64,000 nt of DNA, taken from Siphonodentalium dalli. Lineage: Eukaryota; Mollusca; Scaphopoda; Gadilida; Siphonodentaliidae. The stretch covers positions 195,579,948 through 195,643,947 of the forward strand of contig CP136064.1 of NCBI GenBank assembly GCA_032622095.1, read 5' to 3'. Made by a program: the position numbers and the translations under genes. Under the pieces are notes generated by a model. It had not been told where the DNA came from, did no database searches, and was given only the letters and a program-made list of their open reading frames with translations. Below, piece by piece: positions 47,210 through 58,693 of this stretch; position 1 is the first letter of the stretch, and every line of letters starts with the position of its first letter.

Positions 47210-47371
47210 AGTCGACTTATCGAAGCCAAAACATTCAACCCGGGGAAAAATTACCCTGGGCAACCTATCCGTGGGCAGCACCACCATGGGAAAATACCAA
47301 TTAAATACTCGGCCAAAAATGAAAAGAGAAACAACCAGCTCAGCGGGCGCAAAGACACGTTGTTCGTGAAG
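47210..47371 (+). CDS. Putative internal coding exon, unknown protein
   Basis: A 162-bp open segment lies between a TTTACCATACAG acceptor and a GAAG|GTAGGT donor, phase 0 at both ends. It encodes a basic peptide with IRGQHHHGKIPIKYSAKNEK. The plus-strand exons that begin at 49474 are also phase 0, so it may be an upstream exon of that gene; a long intron holding minus-strand exons would then separate them. No domain recognised. It could also be a chance open segment. Confidence 0.35.
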
Positions 47372-47662
47372 GTAGGTCTTGAAATGTTGCGTTTTTCACC
47401 TGTTAGTTGTGTTACAGTTGTTAGTCCATATAATCACACTGTTGTACCAATAACGGCAGATAATCATCGATTAATTTTACCTAATTCCCTCCCGTTGACA
47501 AAATGTTAACAGAACAATTTCAGTTCAAACATTACACGACAACAACTAACCTTTAACCGGAACACACCTCCCTCATGTGTTCACCGGCCACCCTTCTCTG
47601 TTCTGTCTCCATTGCCACCAACTCTTTTACGAACAATACCAGGTCTTTTTTAAGCCCCCGCT

Positions 47663-48658
47663 TTACGCCGCATCCCACCTTGATCGCATTTGGTCACTCT
47701 CCTCCACATATCCACTCATCCCCATCTTCTTTATCATCGATGTTGCCATCTTGACCAACTCTGGTTTCTTCTTGTTCGAGAGGTCACCAGCAGCCCTTTC
47801 TTCTTCTCTCGTTACTGCCAGATGGGTGTAGGTGTCTGGCATCTGGTATTTCTTTTTTTCCATGGTATTCGCGTAGTATGAGGCCATGGCACTGGAGCAG
47901 ATGTTGTTGCAGTCTTCGAGCTGGTTGCTCAGCTCCAGCCCGTCCATGCTTTCGTGTGGCTGTCGCATATGGGGGTCACTTAGAAGATACCCACTTTTTC
48001 TTAGCTCCTGTCTCCACCTAAGGACCTAGAACATGTAACAGTGAGTTATTTACAAAGAAAAACATCATATGTGAACAAAATAGGAGATATCTTATTCCAA
48101 TCTTCGACGACTCACGGGATAATGAATCAGATGCAAGAGAGTCAATGACTGTTGAGATGCTCACCAGACTACAGACTGAGCGGTTGAATTGCAACATATC
48201 AAAGTTCTAGAGTAGCATTCCATATATTAAGTTATTAATATTCGAGAATGGCATATCGTATATTGTACACACTATTCGAATTTGAACATAATGCATCCAC
48301 ATCCACCCCTTATATATACATAAACATCCTAATTATATCAAGCAAATTGTTCAATTGACTACTTTTTTATTTTCTATCATTGTACTGCAATACCCAATGA
48401 ATGAACATAGTACTTACACCATTAACACATCACTGTTTTATATTTCATAGTTATTGATGATTTCTAATGCTTTATGTGTACCTCTCGAGCGATGGTTCTC
48501 CTGCGAACAGAGTGTTGGCTCCCCGTTTGGACAGTGGGTATGTCGCTATCTTCATAGCCATTCTCTTCAACTTCGAGTTCGTCTTCAATTGCAGCAGGTA
48601 GATCGAACACCTCAATGGTATTTCGGCCAGCCACTCTACCTTTGAAAGTCTTCATTGC
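47663..48658 (-). CDS. Two terminal exons of an unknown minus-strand gene
   Basis: Exon 48658-48482 (59 codons) and exon 48025-47663 (121 codons with stop) join in phase 0 with clean TTGTTACAG/GAGAG|GTACAC and TGTTCTAG acceptor and donor signals. The first exon is acidic (EDELEVEENGYEDSD). The second starts WRQELRKSGYLLSDPHM, has NICSSAMASYYANTMEKKK, and ends in a Lys/Met-rich helix. Not recognised. Start exon(s) not found; MKTF at 48655 could be an alternative start just after the acceptor. Its codon quality and splice sites are as good as those of the neighbouring genes at 49.5-54.3 kb, so it may belong to the same unit. Confidence 0.5.
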
Positions 48659-49473
48659 CTGTAACAATTGATCAACGATGTTATTGAAGTGGAACGATAA
48701 TCTGCCCAAGCAATATATATGGCTAATAAAATACATTTATCACCAAGAGAATTTTCCCCATCTTGTAGGCATTTGAGCTCGCGGCTATCACAGGAAGTGA
48801 AGTCTTCCTGTGCATTCGTGTTCCGGCTGGTCGGATGTACCACTGGGGTACATCTGAATGGTCAGAGCTTTTCAAGGTTAGTATAATATGCCACATATAA
48901 TTTACGTATGTAAGCACTTTCCTCTTTAAATTTATGTCCACAGTTTTGCATAATGATTGTGCCTATTACGTGTTTGATTTTGATCAAATGATTTTACGTT
49001 TGACATACTACTCAACGAGGAACCCCCACTGCCCAGTGTGAAACTTACAATTTATCATGGTATATCATCCAAATATCCCGCCAAAGTGGACATTGGTATC
49101 TGTTTCGGCATTGGTAATTAGTCTGGTGCGATTTAATTCAATATGTCCTCGAGCGATTTGAGCACCAATCAATTGTCTAATACGTGAGATATATGAGCCG
49201 GGGGCCACATTGTATTCATTCAGCCCCCATTCTGCGGCTTAAGTACTACACGTCAAAGTTCTGGAGTTACATTCAATATATGGAACTTGTTAATAATCAT
49301 TGTTCCATTCCTTTCCTTATCATTATATGGAATCATGAATATCCAAAGTTCCATAATTGTATGGAATTGAAACACATAACTTAGACATGTAGACCTAACA
49401 CTGCTGAAATGGGACTTGAAGAGTCAATTTTGATCGCTTATATGTTGGAAACTTAATTTATTGTGTATTACAG

Positions 49474-50403
49474 GAATGTACCCCAAAGATGAGCACTTTT
49501 TTCGCTCATGCGAGGATTGATTTGAGCAAACTGAATGAGGACACCAGACACAGTGCCACGCCAGGAGAATCAACGGCATCTGATGAGCAGCATGTAAGTT
49601 TTCCGAAAATTATTAATGAGCAGCATTTGTTTTAGCAACACATAGATGGTTATGGTGAATAGTGTTCTTTTTATGTACTGATATTGACTTTCTCTAATCC
49701 AGCGCACGATCTGCTTTATGTCGATCGCCATTGCGGGATATACATTTCCAGCATCATTTCAGGATACCAGTAATACCCAAGAGTCCACAGGAAATGGGCC
49801 AGAAGCACAGACATCTGCAAGCAGCTGTAACGCGCCTGTAAGTTTTCAGGTCGTTAGAATAAACCGTGTAACATTCAGCAGTGACATTAAGAGTTTTTTT
49901 TAGTAGACTGCAATTAAATCAGATTTTATTGAATGTGGCCGAATGATTGCCACATTATTCATGAACTGTGATGGCATCAACTAACTAAGCAAAACACCCA
50001 ACGTTATGCTCATTTTTGTGCACGAGTGCGATTTTTATTCTCTTCGTGTCATCGCCTTTAAACTTCCTTGATTGTAAATGGCTATAATATTATATTTCAG
50101 TCGTCACTCCCAGTGGACCCGGTGATTCGGCATTATGCAGATAAAGAAATTCTAACAGATGAACTCGTGTTTCAGACATCAGGTCAAAATGATTGTAAAA
50201 TATGTGGTATAACGTGTGATTCAACAGAAGGCAGTGCAGCAAAGGGCGTGTGGTTGGAATGTCGGGGGAGTGTGGGTTGTAACAAGTGGGTGCACTCCAA
50301 ATGTGTTGGGATTTTTGGTGAAACCAAAGTTGTAAGAAACAAAGTAGATTGGGCCTGTCGATTCCACCATACGAAGTGTGTGAATAAAACATGTCTAAAA
50401 TAA
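49474..50403 (+). CDS. Gene ending in a PHD-like zinc finger, three terminal exons
   Basis: Exons 49474-49593, 49703-49837 and 50101-50403 are all phase 0 with good sites (TATTACAG, CAT|GTAAGT; AATCCAG, CCT|GTAAGT; TATTTCAG) and end at TAA. They encode 185 residues. The first two exons are Ser/Thr/Glu-rich and probably disordered. The last holds CKICGITCDS, WLECRGSVGCNKWVHSKCVG and WACRFHH: a Cys-Cys, Cys-Cys, His-Cys, Cys arrangement with the Trp-x-His core of PHD fingers, which often read histone tails or mediate protein contacts. The final ligand pair is atypical (CRFHH). The N-terminus is missing; 47210-47371 may be an upstream exon. The gene runs tail-to-tail into the 751-aa minus-strand gene with under 100 bp between the stops. 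Confidence 0.6.
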
Positions 50404-50497
50404 TTTAACTGTCTTGCGTTTGTTTGTAAATTTTATGCTTTTCATAACAAATGTGGTGAGATTGGTGCTGCAACTGCTACTAATTGTGTGGTTTTTA

Positions 50498-53400
50498 TTA
50501 CTGGTGTCGGTGAGTATGAATGTGGTGGTTATTGTGATGATATCCATAAACCGTTAGTGATGATTGTTTTTTATTCATGTTTGAATTTGTGTTTACCTCT
50601 TCGACGACGTCGACACTCCTTGATGCCCTCATCCATCTTTTCTCATCTGGCACGCCTGGTGGCAAACACATTTTTATTCGGCGATTCCTACTTTCGAGGA
50701 TAAAATCTCCACCCTCTCCCTGGCTGTCGTTTCCAGAGACTGTCATGGCTTGGTTGTTATTCAGGAACATTTTGATGTCTTTTGGTGACTGATGGAAGAT
50801 GAGGCGTTCGCGCAGAAGAATTTCTTGGTAGTTGGGATGATAAGTTCCGTAAAAGAGAGGTGAGAGCTTCAGTTTTGTCAGGTTGATGAGATCGGGGTTA
50901 TTGCGTCTAACAGCACAGCGGAAGAGATGGAGAGTGTAGATGAATTCAAAGATGATTTCGTTGATGAATGCGTAGTTGGGGTTGCGAACGCCCCTGAGCC
51001 ATTGGTCGTAATTCTCGAGAGTTGGTGGAATGTCTCTGGAGATGCAGAATCTGCAGAATGGAAGTAGCAGTTCATCTGATGTGCCTTGTAGCAATATTTG
51101 AAGTATCTGCCAGGATTTATGGTGGTCTCCTGCACTGCGGCATGTGGCAAGCGCCTTTGGGGATAGAAAACCAAGCATCTTGGCCAAATCTGCGAGAATC
51201 ACGTCCCAAAGGAGGCGGAACACCAACCGAACCAGGTTGATCTCAATGTGGCCGAGACCAGCGACAGGGAGTATGCTACTAAATAATCGATGATGCTGTA
51301 TGGAGTCCTCAGCAATAGATGTCTCGTGAGATGATTTCAGGTGAGTTTTGAACGTTTCCACTCCATTAAATGGCAGCTGACAGTTTGGACATTTGTAGAT
51401 ATTTTCCACCATCTTACACATGGCGAGATATGGCACGCCGTCTCCACCCACCATTGTCCAAGCTCTACTGGTCAACAGCCGGAGTTGGATTTCCTTCATC
51501 ACGTCCATGATTGATTGATGAGATGACGGGTTGAGCATGATGGGATCCCCGATAATTACTTGAGGTGGTGGCTGGTGGGATGAAGGAATTTCTGCATATG
51601 GATTTCGTTGTTGGTCTACCGGCGATGCTGTTGATGTTGGATCCAGGATGGAGCGGTCAATGCTGTCTGAGAAGGTGCCATTGATGAATTGTTGATCAGC
51701 GTGGACAGCAGCGATACGGTCGGATATAAACTTATTTCGGAAGGATGATATTGCAGAGCGACAGACTGTAGTGATGGGTTGGAGATTACCGATGGAACTG
51801 AATTTTGTGAAGTCAAGCCAGTGAGCAGGAGAAAGATCGATGTTGAACTGTAATGTAGGTTGAGCTGTGGGAATGAGGTGGACAAGTGTTGTAGTGACGC
51901 TGACTTCTGCCTTGGAGTCTGCAGCAACTCTCCAACGCTTCCCGATGACTTGATTATTATCGATGAAAGTGATGACTGATCTGGATTGAGGTGATAGAAG
52001 AGGTTTCGCGGCGATGACATTGAACCATTTGAGTACTGATGAATATGCCGCGGATGGTCTGATGGCTGAACTCAAGTTGATGATGGTTTTACTGGCAGTG
52101 ATGAAGTACGTTATTATGGTCATGATGAAAGAGATTGGACCTGAAATTAATATAAATTGCCATTGACAGGGAAAACATTCATTGTTTGATATGTGCATTG
52201 CATGAATTAATACACATTTGAGCATCCCGTGTGTAGTATAAACACATGTAGTGTTCAAATAAATAACATGTATGTTGCATTCTCATAGGAATATAACAAA
52301 TTTGAACTTACCGATATAATTCAGGGATCTTGTATGCATAATCTGTTCATACGCCAGTGCTAAAGATAGCAGCTTCTTTTGTGGCGTATCTACGGCATGG
52401 ATATTAACGGCCGTTAGAGCAGATAGAAAGGCCATGATGGATGTGTTGGCCGACATCAAACACTGCATTGGCTGTATGTTAATGTCGGTGTCCTCCGCCT
52501 GTTGTCTCAGTGTCATACAGTCTTCATAGGCAGCGCTGGATAATCTTCTCCCGACTGCTGCTGCTATGTCAGTTATCTGGAAATTAAATGGTTGACAGCC
52601 CATTAATCATTTGTCCAGTGGCAACCTTCAATTATTAGTGGACATATTTCCCACCTAGATGTTTCATTCGACCAATAACATGATACCAATATCTACCAGC
52701 CAATTATATCTTACCCACAGCGCTCTCACTATGATACTAAATTGCCGTCTGCTATTTGAGAGTATCACCCCAATCGGAATCCTCGGTACTTTCCGTCGAT
52801 TCCTCTGAAATATGTAAGCCAATTCGACGAGGGTCACGCCTCCCCTGAATCCTGAATACCAGTAAATGTTTGGGGTGAATCGTGAATACCGTTTGTTGAA
52901 CTTAGTATCTGAACATTTCCCTTAATACATTCGACTCAATCGGACATATTTCTGTATCCTAGGTGCCAGAAAAAAAATGGACAGCATTTTGTTTCCTAGG
53001 CGCTTGCCAGGATATCTTGCCCCATCCGTTCCCAAACAAAATCACCCCACCACCCCCAGAAAAAAATGGACAACAGTTTGTTTCCTAGGCGCTTGCCAGC
53101 ATATCTTGCCCCATCCATTCCCAAACAAAATCACCCCACCCCCCCCCAGAAAAAAAATGGACAGCATTTTGTTTCCTAGGCGCTTGCCAGGATATCTTGC
53201 CCCATCCGTTCCCAAACAAAATATCGCGTTATGAGACCGTTGTGATACGATTAATGATACTTTATATCATGGCATGGTGGACGAATATGCCCAAGAAGCT
53301 ATTCTACCCATTCATTCATATAGATAACTAGCACAAAATATTATTTTGCCCCATCAAAACCTGCGTCCAAGATGTTTTGCTTGAACCCGAATACCAGTTA

Positions 53401-54307
53401 ATTCGGGGTTTGAATCCCGCGTACGACTTCAAAACACCATGAATCCCACGTACCGAATGGGGGGGGGGGGGGTGATAACTGCTATTTCATTAATCAAATA
53501 ATATAATCGACTAATAGCTTGAGACCGTTCTCTTTGCCGACGATGTGGGAGCTTGATGTGCTAGTTGGAGATTTTATAATTTGCAGTATGTGGCAATTAT
53601 TTAACTCACCTCCGATTCATCACAATCTGCTATGTGGTCGACAACGCTAAAGTGAGCTCCCTCAGCAGACTGTGTTGGACGGGGCTGATTAACGGCAGCA
53701 ACACTAGACTGTTCCTCATCCATAGGAAATGGTCCGTCATCCAGCTGGTGCACTGTATATTGTATACAACCTGAAAAATATGCATATATATTTTGTTATT
53801 TGATAAGGTATGTTATAATGAGCAAAAATAGAGATTACTCACTACTTTTGGGTAGCAGGTGAATATGTCTTTTGACACTATTTAATGTGTATTATAATGC
53901 TAGTATGCACACTCATTATTCCATTGCCATTTTCATACAGACGAAATATAATTTTAGATGGCTTTCTCCATTTAACACAATTTTAAAATATGATGGTGCT
54001 AGGATGTTGAATGGCATACCGGGTACCCGCAACGTCAACATATGTTAAATATTGTTGTTTCATAGTGATTGACACTCAAATGAGAATACAGGAGCAGTCG
54101 GTAATTATTGGATTTCTCACCTTTGCAGACGAATGCCTGTGTTGGAGTGATTAACTCTTTGCGCAGCAACCAATTGATAACCCTTTTTGGCACCCGCCCA
54201 CTCGCAATTCTCTCCAATGTACATGTATCGTTTCCACCATACTCTTGATGTTTGGCGCAGCAACATTTTGCAACCAATGGCGGTCGACCCGTTTTCTTTG
54301 GCGGCAT
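50498..54307 (-). CDS. Uncharacterised 751-aa protein, four exons; AT-hook-like N-terminus and C2H2 finger
   Basis: Exons 54307-54121, 53770-53610, 52576-52312 and 52140-50498 join in frame with GT-AG introns. The start is MPPKKTGRPP, an AT-hook-like basic GRP motif; an in-frame ATG nine codons upstream is less likely. A cysteine cluster (Cys15-17, His20, Cys29) follows. Exon 4 has GDGVPY near residue 437 and one C2H2 finger (Cys455, Cys458, His471, His476). A conserved-looking helical region then contains GLGHIEINLV, DHHKSWQIL, and PLFYGTYHPNYQEI. From memory, multi-copy proteins with a similar layout (DUF6589-like) occur in corals, lancelets and molluscs and look transposon-derived; this is an inference. 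All frames are intact. The tail is His/Asn-rich. A 92-bp triplicated repeat lies in intron 2. Confidence 0.72.
52966..53221 (+). repeat. Three tandem units of about 91 bp
   Basis: Each unit has AAAAAAATGGACA, TTTGTTTCCTAGGCGCTTGC, ATATCTTGCCCCATCC and TTCCCAAACAAAAT. The third is cut short before the CACCCCACC spacer. Units 1 and 3 are nearly identical. Located in an intron of the minus-strand gene. The plus-strand ORF 52977-53234 simply reads through the repeat. Confidence 0.95.
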
Positions 54308-54309
54308 TT

Positions 54310-55110
54310 TCTCGTTTCTGTAATATAATAACAAGATTTCATATTACTCTGCGAATATAATCTTTCATAATGATCAGATACATCATTGGTTCCGTCATTG
54401 TGCATTGGAAAGTAAATCAATGTACCTAATAATATAGAGTTGATTTACGTGTTTAGAATGCATTAAGTTTGTACTTAGAAAAACACAATCTTTGTTATTG
54501 TTTGTATGTTATATTTTAACAATCAAACACTTCTAATTTCCGTACCCATCGGCCTCATATTGAAAGATCTTTAATATTTTTCGTATCATGCAGAAAGTGG
54601 TATTCCATAACGAATCGGCTTTCCGTAGTTTTTTCAACAGACAAGGTAAGTGGGAGAAATATCGATTAAATTCTTATTTCTTTAATTCGATTGGTCATCT
54701 ACATCACGTGATTTAAATTGTTCAAAATGGCGAATTTTAACAAGTCAGAAGAATCGCCAGCTCTCATAATTTGAAGAGAAAATGACATTATTTCATGGTA
54801 CTCACATCTCCTGTAGTCTTTAAATAGTTTGGTAAAATATATAGTCACTTTTCCGTTAAAAGTTGGACTTGCTTGGAACCGGAACTGGTCTTGCAAATGT
54901 GTTTTTCGAACCGATCAAGCCGATTACGATGTTGTCAACATCCGGAAATTTTTCGTTCATGTCAATAATACAAAAATACACGTCGCAGACGATTTTAGAC
55001 CTGCCAGAAGGGGCAATAATAGCCAAATTTGGCTAAAGTAGCCAAATTTCAGGTTGAACCAGACCTGATAACGTAAGCTCACTCATAAGCATTTGAAGTC
55101 ATATGTGTTC
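54310..55110. other. Upstream of the 751-aa gene; no gene recognised
   Basis: The promoter of the minus-strand gene should lie here. No clear TATA or initiator could be chosen. GGCGAATTTTAAC and ATTTTCCGTTAAAAG fragments are present, but no inverted terminal repeat was identified by eye. Confidence 0.35.
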
Positions 55111-55115
55111 AGTTG

Positions 55116-55118
<3 letters not shown>

Positions 55119-55158
<40 letters not shown>

Positions 55159-55230
55159 ATATATATATTTATATGTGTGTGTGTGTGTGTGAGGGAGGGT
55201 GTGTGTGTATGTATGTATGTATGTATGTAT
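55119..55230. repeat. Compound microsatellite (AT)n, (GT)n, (GTAT)n
   Basis: Two AT runs of about 25 bp, then (TG)8 with GAGGGAGGG, then (TATG)6. Confidence 0.95.
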
Positions 55231-55322
55231 AAGAGCGTATATCGTTCATCTACATGGACGTCACCGTTTCTGTCACGAAAGTCATTTCGAAAAAAACGTA
55301 CACTTTCAATTGACAGTGAGAA
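55229..55322 (+). repeat. Dispersed repeat of about 80 bp, copy B
   Basis: Partner of 16583-16665, in the same orientation. In both copies the repeat is preceded by a TATGTAT-like tract. Confidence 0.75.
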
Positions 55323-56077
55323 ACAAGAACATGTTAATGAATGACATAGTAATTGATATGCAATAAACATTTGATATACAATAAACATATATGGTAAATT
55401 GTTCTAGGTTCCTATATGAAGAGAATAGAATATAACATATTTTAATTGACAATCAAGACGCCCTGGCGGGCAGAATAATTACAGTATAATAAACATTTTA
55501 TTTTATAACATTTTTATTAGGTCAACAAAAACAAATATATATATATATATATAGGTGATATATTAAACATATTGTATGCAAAATAGAAAAGGAGAATTAG
55601 TGAAGTCAGTTATAGAGAATTTGATAGTTGAAATCGGGGAAAGGTTAGTAGAAGGGGGGGGAGATAGAGTGTGGAAAAAATACAATTTAAAAGATAATAT
55701 TTTGGTTTTCCTATTGATGTTTGTCATGTGCCTAGAATAATAAAATATGGGTGAGCTACTATCAGTTTTGTTCTATATCAAGGCTCTAGGATTGGCTTTG
55801 AGTTTTTATCAGATTTGTAATATTGTTGATTAGAATTCTGATTTATTCAGGGGGTTTGTTGCTCTCAGTTAAACTCCATACAGTATATTGACCAACATTT
55901 TATGTTGAATTATGTAAAGATAAATTAATTAAGGACAATTTACTGTATGAGGCAGAACTGGAACTTAGGCATCCTATATTTATTTTATTCCAAAAGATCA
56001 ATTCATAAAGGCTCAGCCAAGCTAACAGGAGGAGCAATCCATCATATATTATAATTTAGTACCTCTTGATTATCTTA

Positions 56078-57640
56078 TTATTTGACTAAGCGCTCCCAGC
56101 CAGTCCAACGATCCCTAAATGTTTCATAAAGACATTGATTGAAAAAAGCTATTTTTTCAGCATTATAGCAGAATTTTAAATCTATTTTAAACTCATTCAA
56201 AACAGGAATTTTTTCCCTCATTTTTGATTTGAATATATAGAACTTAGCAAAAAGTATCAGAAATTGGGCTAGGTCAAAGCGTTCAGAGTTTCCAAGAATT
56301 AATTTTTTTGGTGACAAATCTATTGTGTATCCAGTTTGTCTCAAAACCCACATTTGAATTTCATGCCAAAGTGAATTAATTATAGGACAGTCACAAAAAA
56401 GATGTTTTATTGTTTCCTTGGCTTTACCACAGAAAAAGCATGCATCCGAGCTTTTTACATTCATCTTTTTCAAAAGTTCGTTAGTTCCTAGAATTCTTGT
56501 GTTAATTCGGTATTGAAACCATTTGTATTTGGTTTCCACGCAACAGTGAAATGGAGAAATCAAAATCTTAGCCCATTCATCTGTAAGCCTATCATTTAAT
56601 TCAAATTCCCATTTCTTCATGAAAGGTTTAACTGTTTTATCTTGTCCACACATTTTAATATATATGTTTTTTGATGAAGATTGTTGAAGAACACTTAACT
56701 GAAAAGGCATTATTGGGTGTTGAAGCTTTCTTGCATGGAACAATAAGCCAAATTTATCTATAAAATGTTTTACACCTGAATTAACTGAGTGATATGTCAA
56801 AAAATCTATTTTTATATAATACTCTACTTCCAGCGCTTCCCGAGACATTATATGGCCATCATTATCCAGTAAATCATCAACAAATAAAATACCTTTTTTA
56901 TCTAATACCTGGGACATTAAAATTTTACCTTTGACGGTAATGCTAGGATTATCCGTCAATTTATTACTGTTTATATGGTCAAGAGTTTCAGGGATTATAG
57001 CCTTGTAGAATTTTGCCCATGCTTCAATAACATGGGCCCAAAATTTACAAGATATGATTTTGCTTTGTCTAGTTAATGCTGTAGGGCTTGCTAAAAACCA
57101 GTTTTCTGAAAGATTATTAAAACAACATTTTAATAGATTTTGCCATTTGCCATTTTGGAAAATAAGTTTTTTCATCCAGATTGCTTTCATTGAATTCATG
57201 AATTGTTCTATATCAACCATTTTGCAACCTCCGAATGAGTAGGTTTGTTGTAGCTGTCTTCGTGAAATTTTGTCAGACTTTTTCTGCCAAATAAATTTGT
57301 AGATTTTCTTTGTTAATTCTTTAATGTAGTCTACACTGGGGTTAGGTAAGGTTTGAAAAAGAAATGACAACATGGATAAAATAAGAGATTTCACAACAAT
57401 TATCCGTCCAAGTGGGGTAAAATTTCTGCATGACCAGGAATTTATAATTCTGTCTATATCATTCATCACTTTATCATAATTTGCATTAAATAAGTCATCA
57501 TCGAGTAAGTTAAAGTTAACCCCTAGAAGCCGAAAGTTTTCTGGGTTCCATTTTATTTTCCACTTGTCACATATAGTTTATGTACAATCACGTTTGCTCC
57601 CAATCCAAACTGCAAAGGTTTTGTTATAATTGATTTTTAG
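56078..57640 (-). pseudogene. LINE ORF2 C-terminal domain
   Basis: After a stop near 57580 (WIGSKRDCT*), the frame gives WNPENFRLLGVNFN and then the 463-codon open part from 57469: PLGRIIVVKSLIL, IYKFIWQKKSDKISR, TKYKWFQYRINTRILGTN and CFFCGKAKETIKHLFCDCP. The first blocks are thumb and connection, and the CxxC...H....C set is the C-terminal zinc-knuckle-like motif of the L1/Tx1 group. This is the best preserved part of the element. Confidence 0.85.
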
Positions 57641-58690
57641 CCCAGATATATAGTAAAAATATTCTAGTAGCTCAAATGTACTGTCCAGGGACTGTGCATC
57701 ACCATTGAGAAATACAGTTGTGTCATCAGCATATTGACTAACTTTGAATTAATATTTACCGATCTCAATCCCTTTTATTTTCTTACATTTTCTTATTGCT
57801 ATACTAAATACTTCTGAACATATTAAAAAAATATACGGTGTATCATGAAAGATGGAGACACATTTCCATTAATGTTAAGATTTGAGCTGATTCCTCTATA
57901 TAGAGTTTCTATGTAACCTATGAAAGTGTTGCTGAAATTAAAAATCTTCATAACCTGAGACATAAAAGTCCATGAAACAGAATCAAAAGCTTTCTCAAAA
58001 TCAAGCAACAACAAGAGGCCAGGAATATTTTATTTTGTGTAATATGGATCAAATCTGCTACTAAGCGAATGTTTTCTCCAATGTATCTTCCAGGTATGAA
58101 GCCTGTTTGATCCCCATCTATCAAGTTTGGTAAAACATGTTTTAAACGGGCAGCGAGAATTCCTGATAAAATCTTATAGCTTACGTTTAAAAGCGATATC
58201 GGCCTCCAATTTGTTAAAAACTGTCGTGGTTTGTTATCTTTTGGTAAAAGAGTTACTACGCCATGTTTCTGTGTTACAGATAATTCTCCCCTGACCAAAC
58301 CATAATTCAAAGAGCGTACTAAGAAATGACCTAGTTTGCCCCAAAACATTTTATAGAATTCCACTGAGAAGCCAGACGAACCTGGAATATTGTTGTTTTT
58401 CATTTTTTTCAAAAATTCTAAAGCTTCAGCATCAGATATTGGACTATCTAGTTTAGCGTGTATTATATTTGGAAGTTTATTTAATTCCATGTCGTTTATA
58501 TTATTTAATTTGAGGAATTCAGTCAAATTTCTTGAAGAGAGTTTCTCTTCTCTTGATTCATATAATTTACCATAATATTTGCATGCCTCATTTAAAATAT
58601 CTTCTTGTTTTTTCTAAAACTTCACCATCTGGTGTTTGTAGCATAGTTAAAGATTTATTTGTGTAGTGTCGTTTTTCAATGTTTAAAAAA
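57640..58690 (-). pseudogene. LINE ORF2 reverse transcriptase region, with deletion
   Basis: Frames give AKLDSPISDAEALEF, FWGKLGHFLVRSLNYGLV, NWRPISLLNVSYKILSG, GDQTGFIPGRYIGENIRL, LLLLDFEKAFDSVSW and the catalytic SQYADDTTVFLNG. Between NGNVSPSFMI and FLICSEVF-like sequence near 57830 the RGCRQGDPLSP block is missing. That is about 10 codons that the sister fragment at 32580 keeps. Further breaks lie near 58010 and 57745. Confidence 0.85.
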
Positions 58691-58693
58691 TAT

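Noticed and set aside
48793-48875. Plus-strand segment between TCACAG and AAG|GTTAGT
   Set aside because: Open for 27 codons, but joining it to the exon at 49474 gives an early stop, so it is not part of that gene as modelled.
49078-49190. Minus-strand open segment reading QLIGAQIARGHIELNRT
   Set aside because: It has a plausible acceptor but runs into a stop before any donor, and could not be joined in frame to the exons at 47.7-48.7 kb.
50498-50700. Plus-strand ORFs over the end of the 751-aa gene
   Set aside because: They are antisense shadows of the terminal minus-strand exon.
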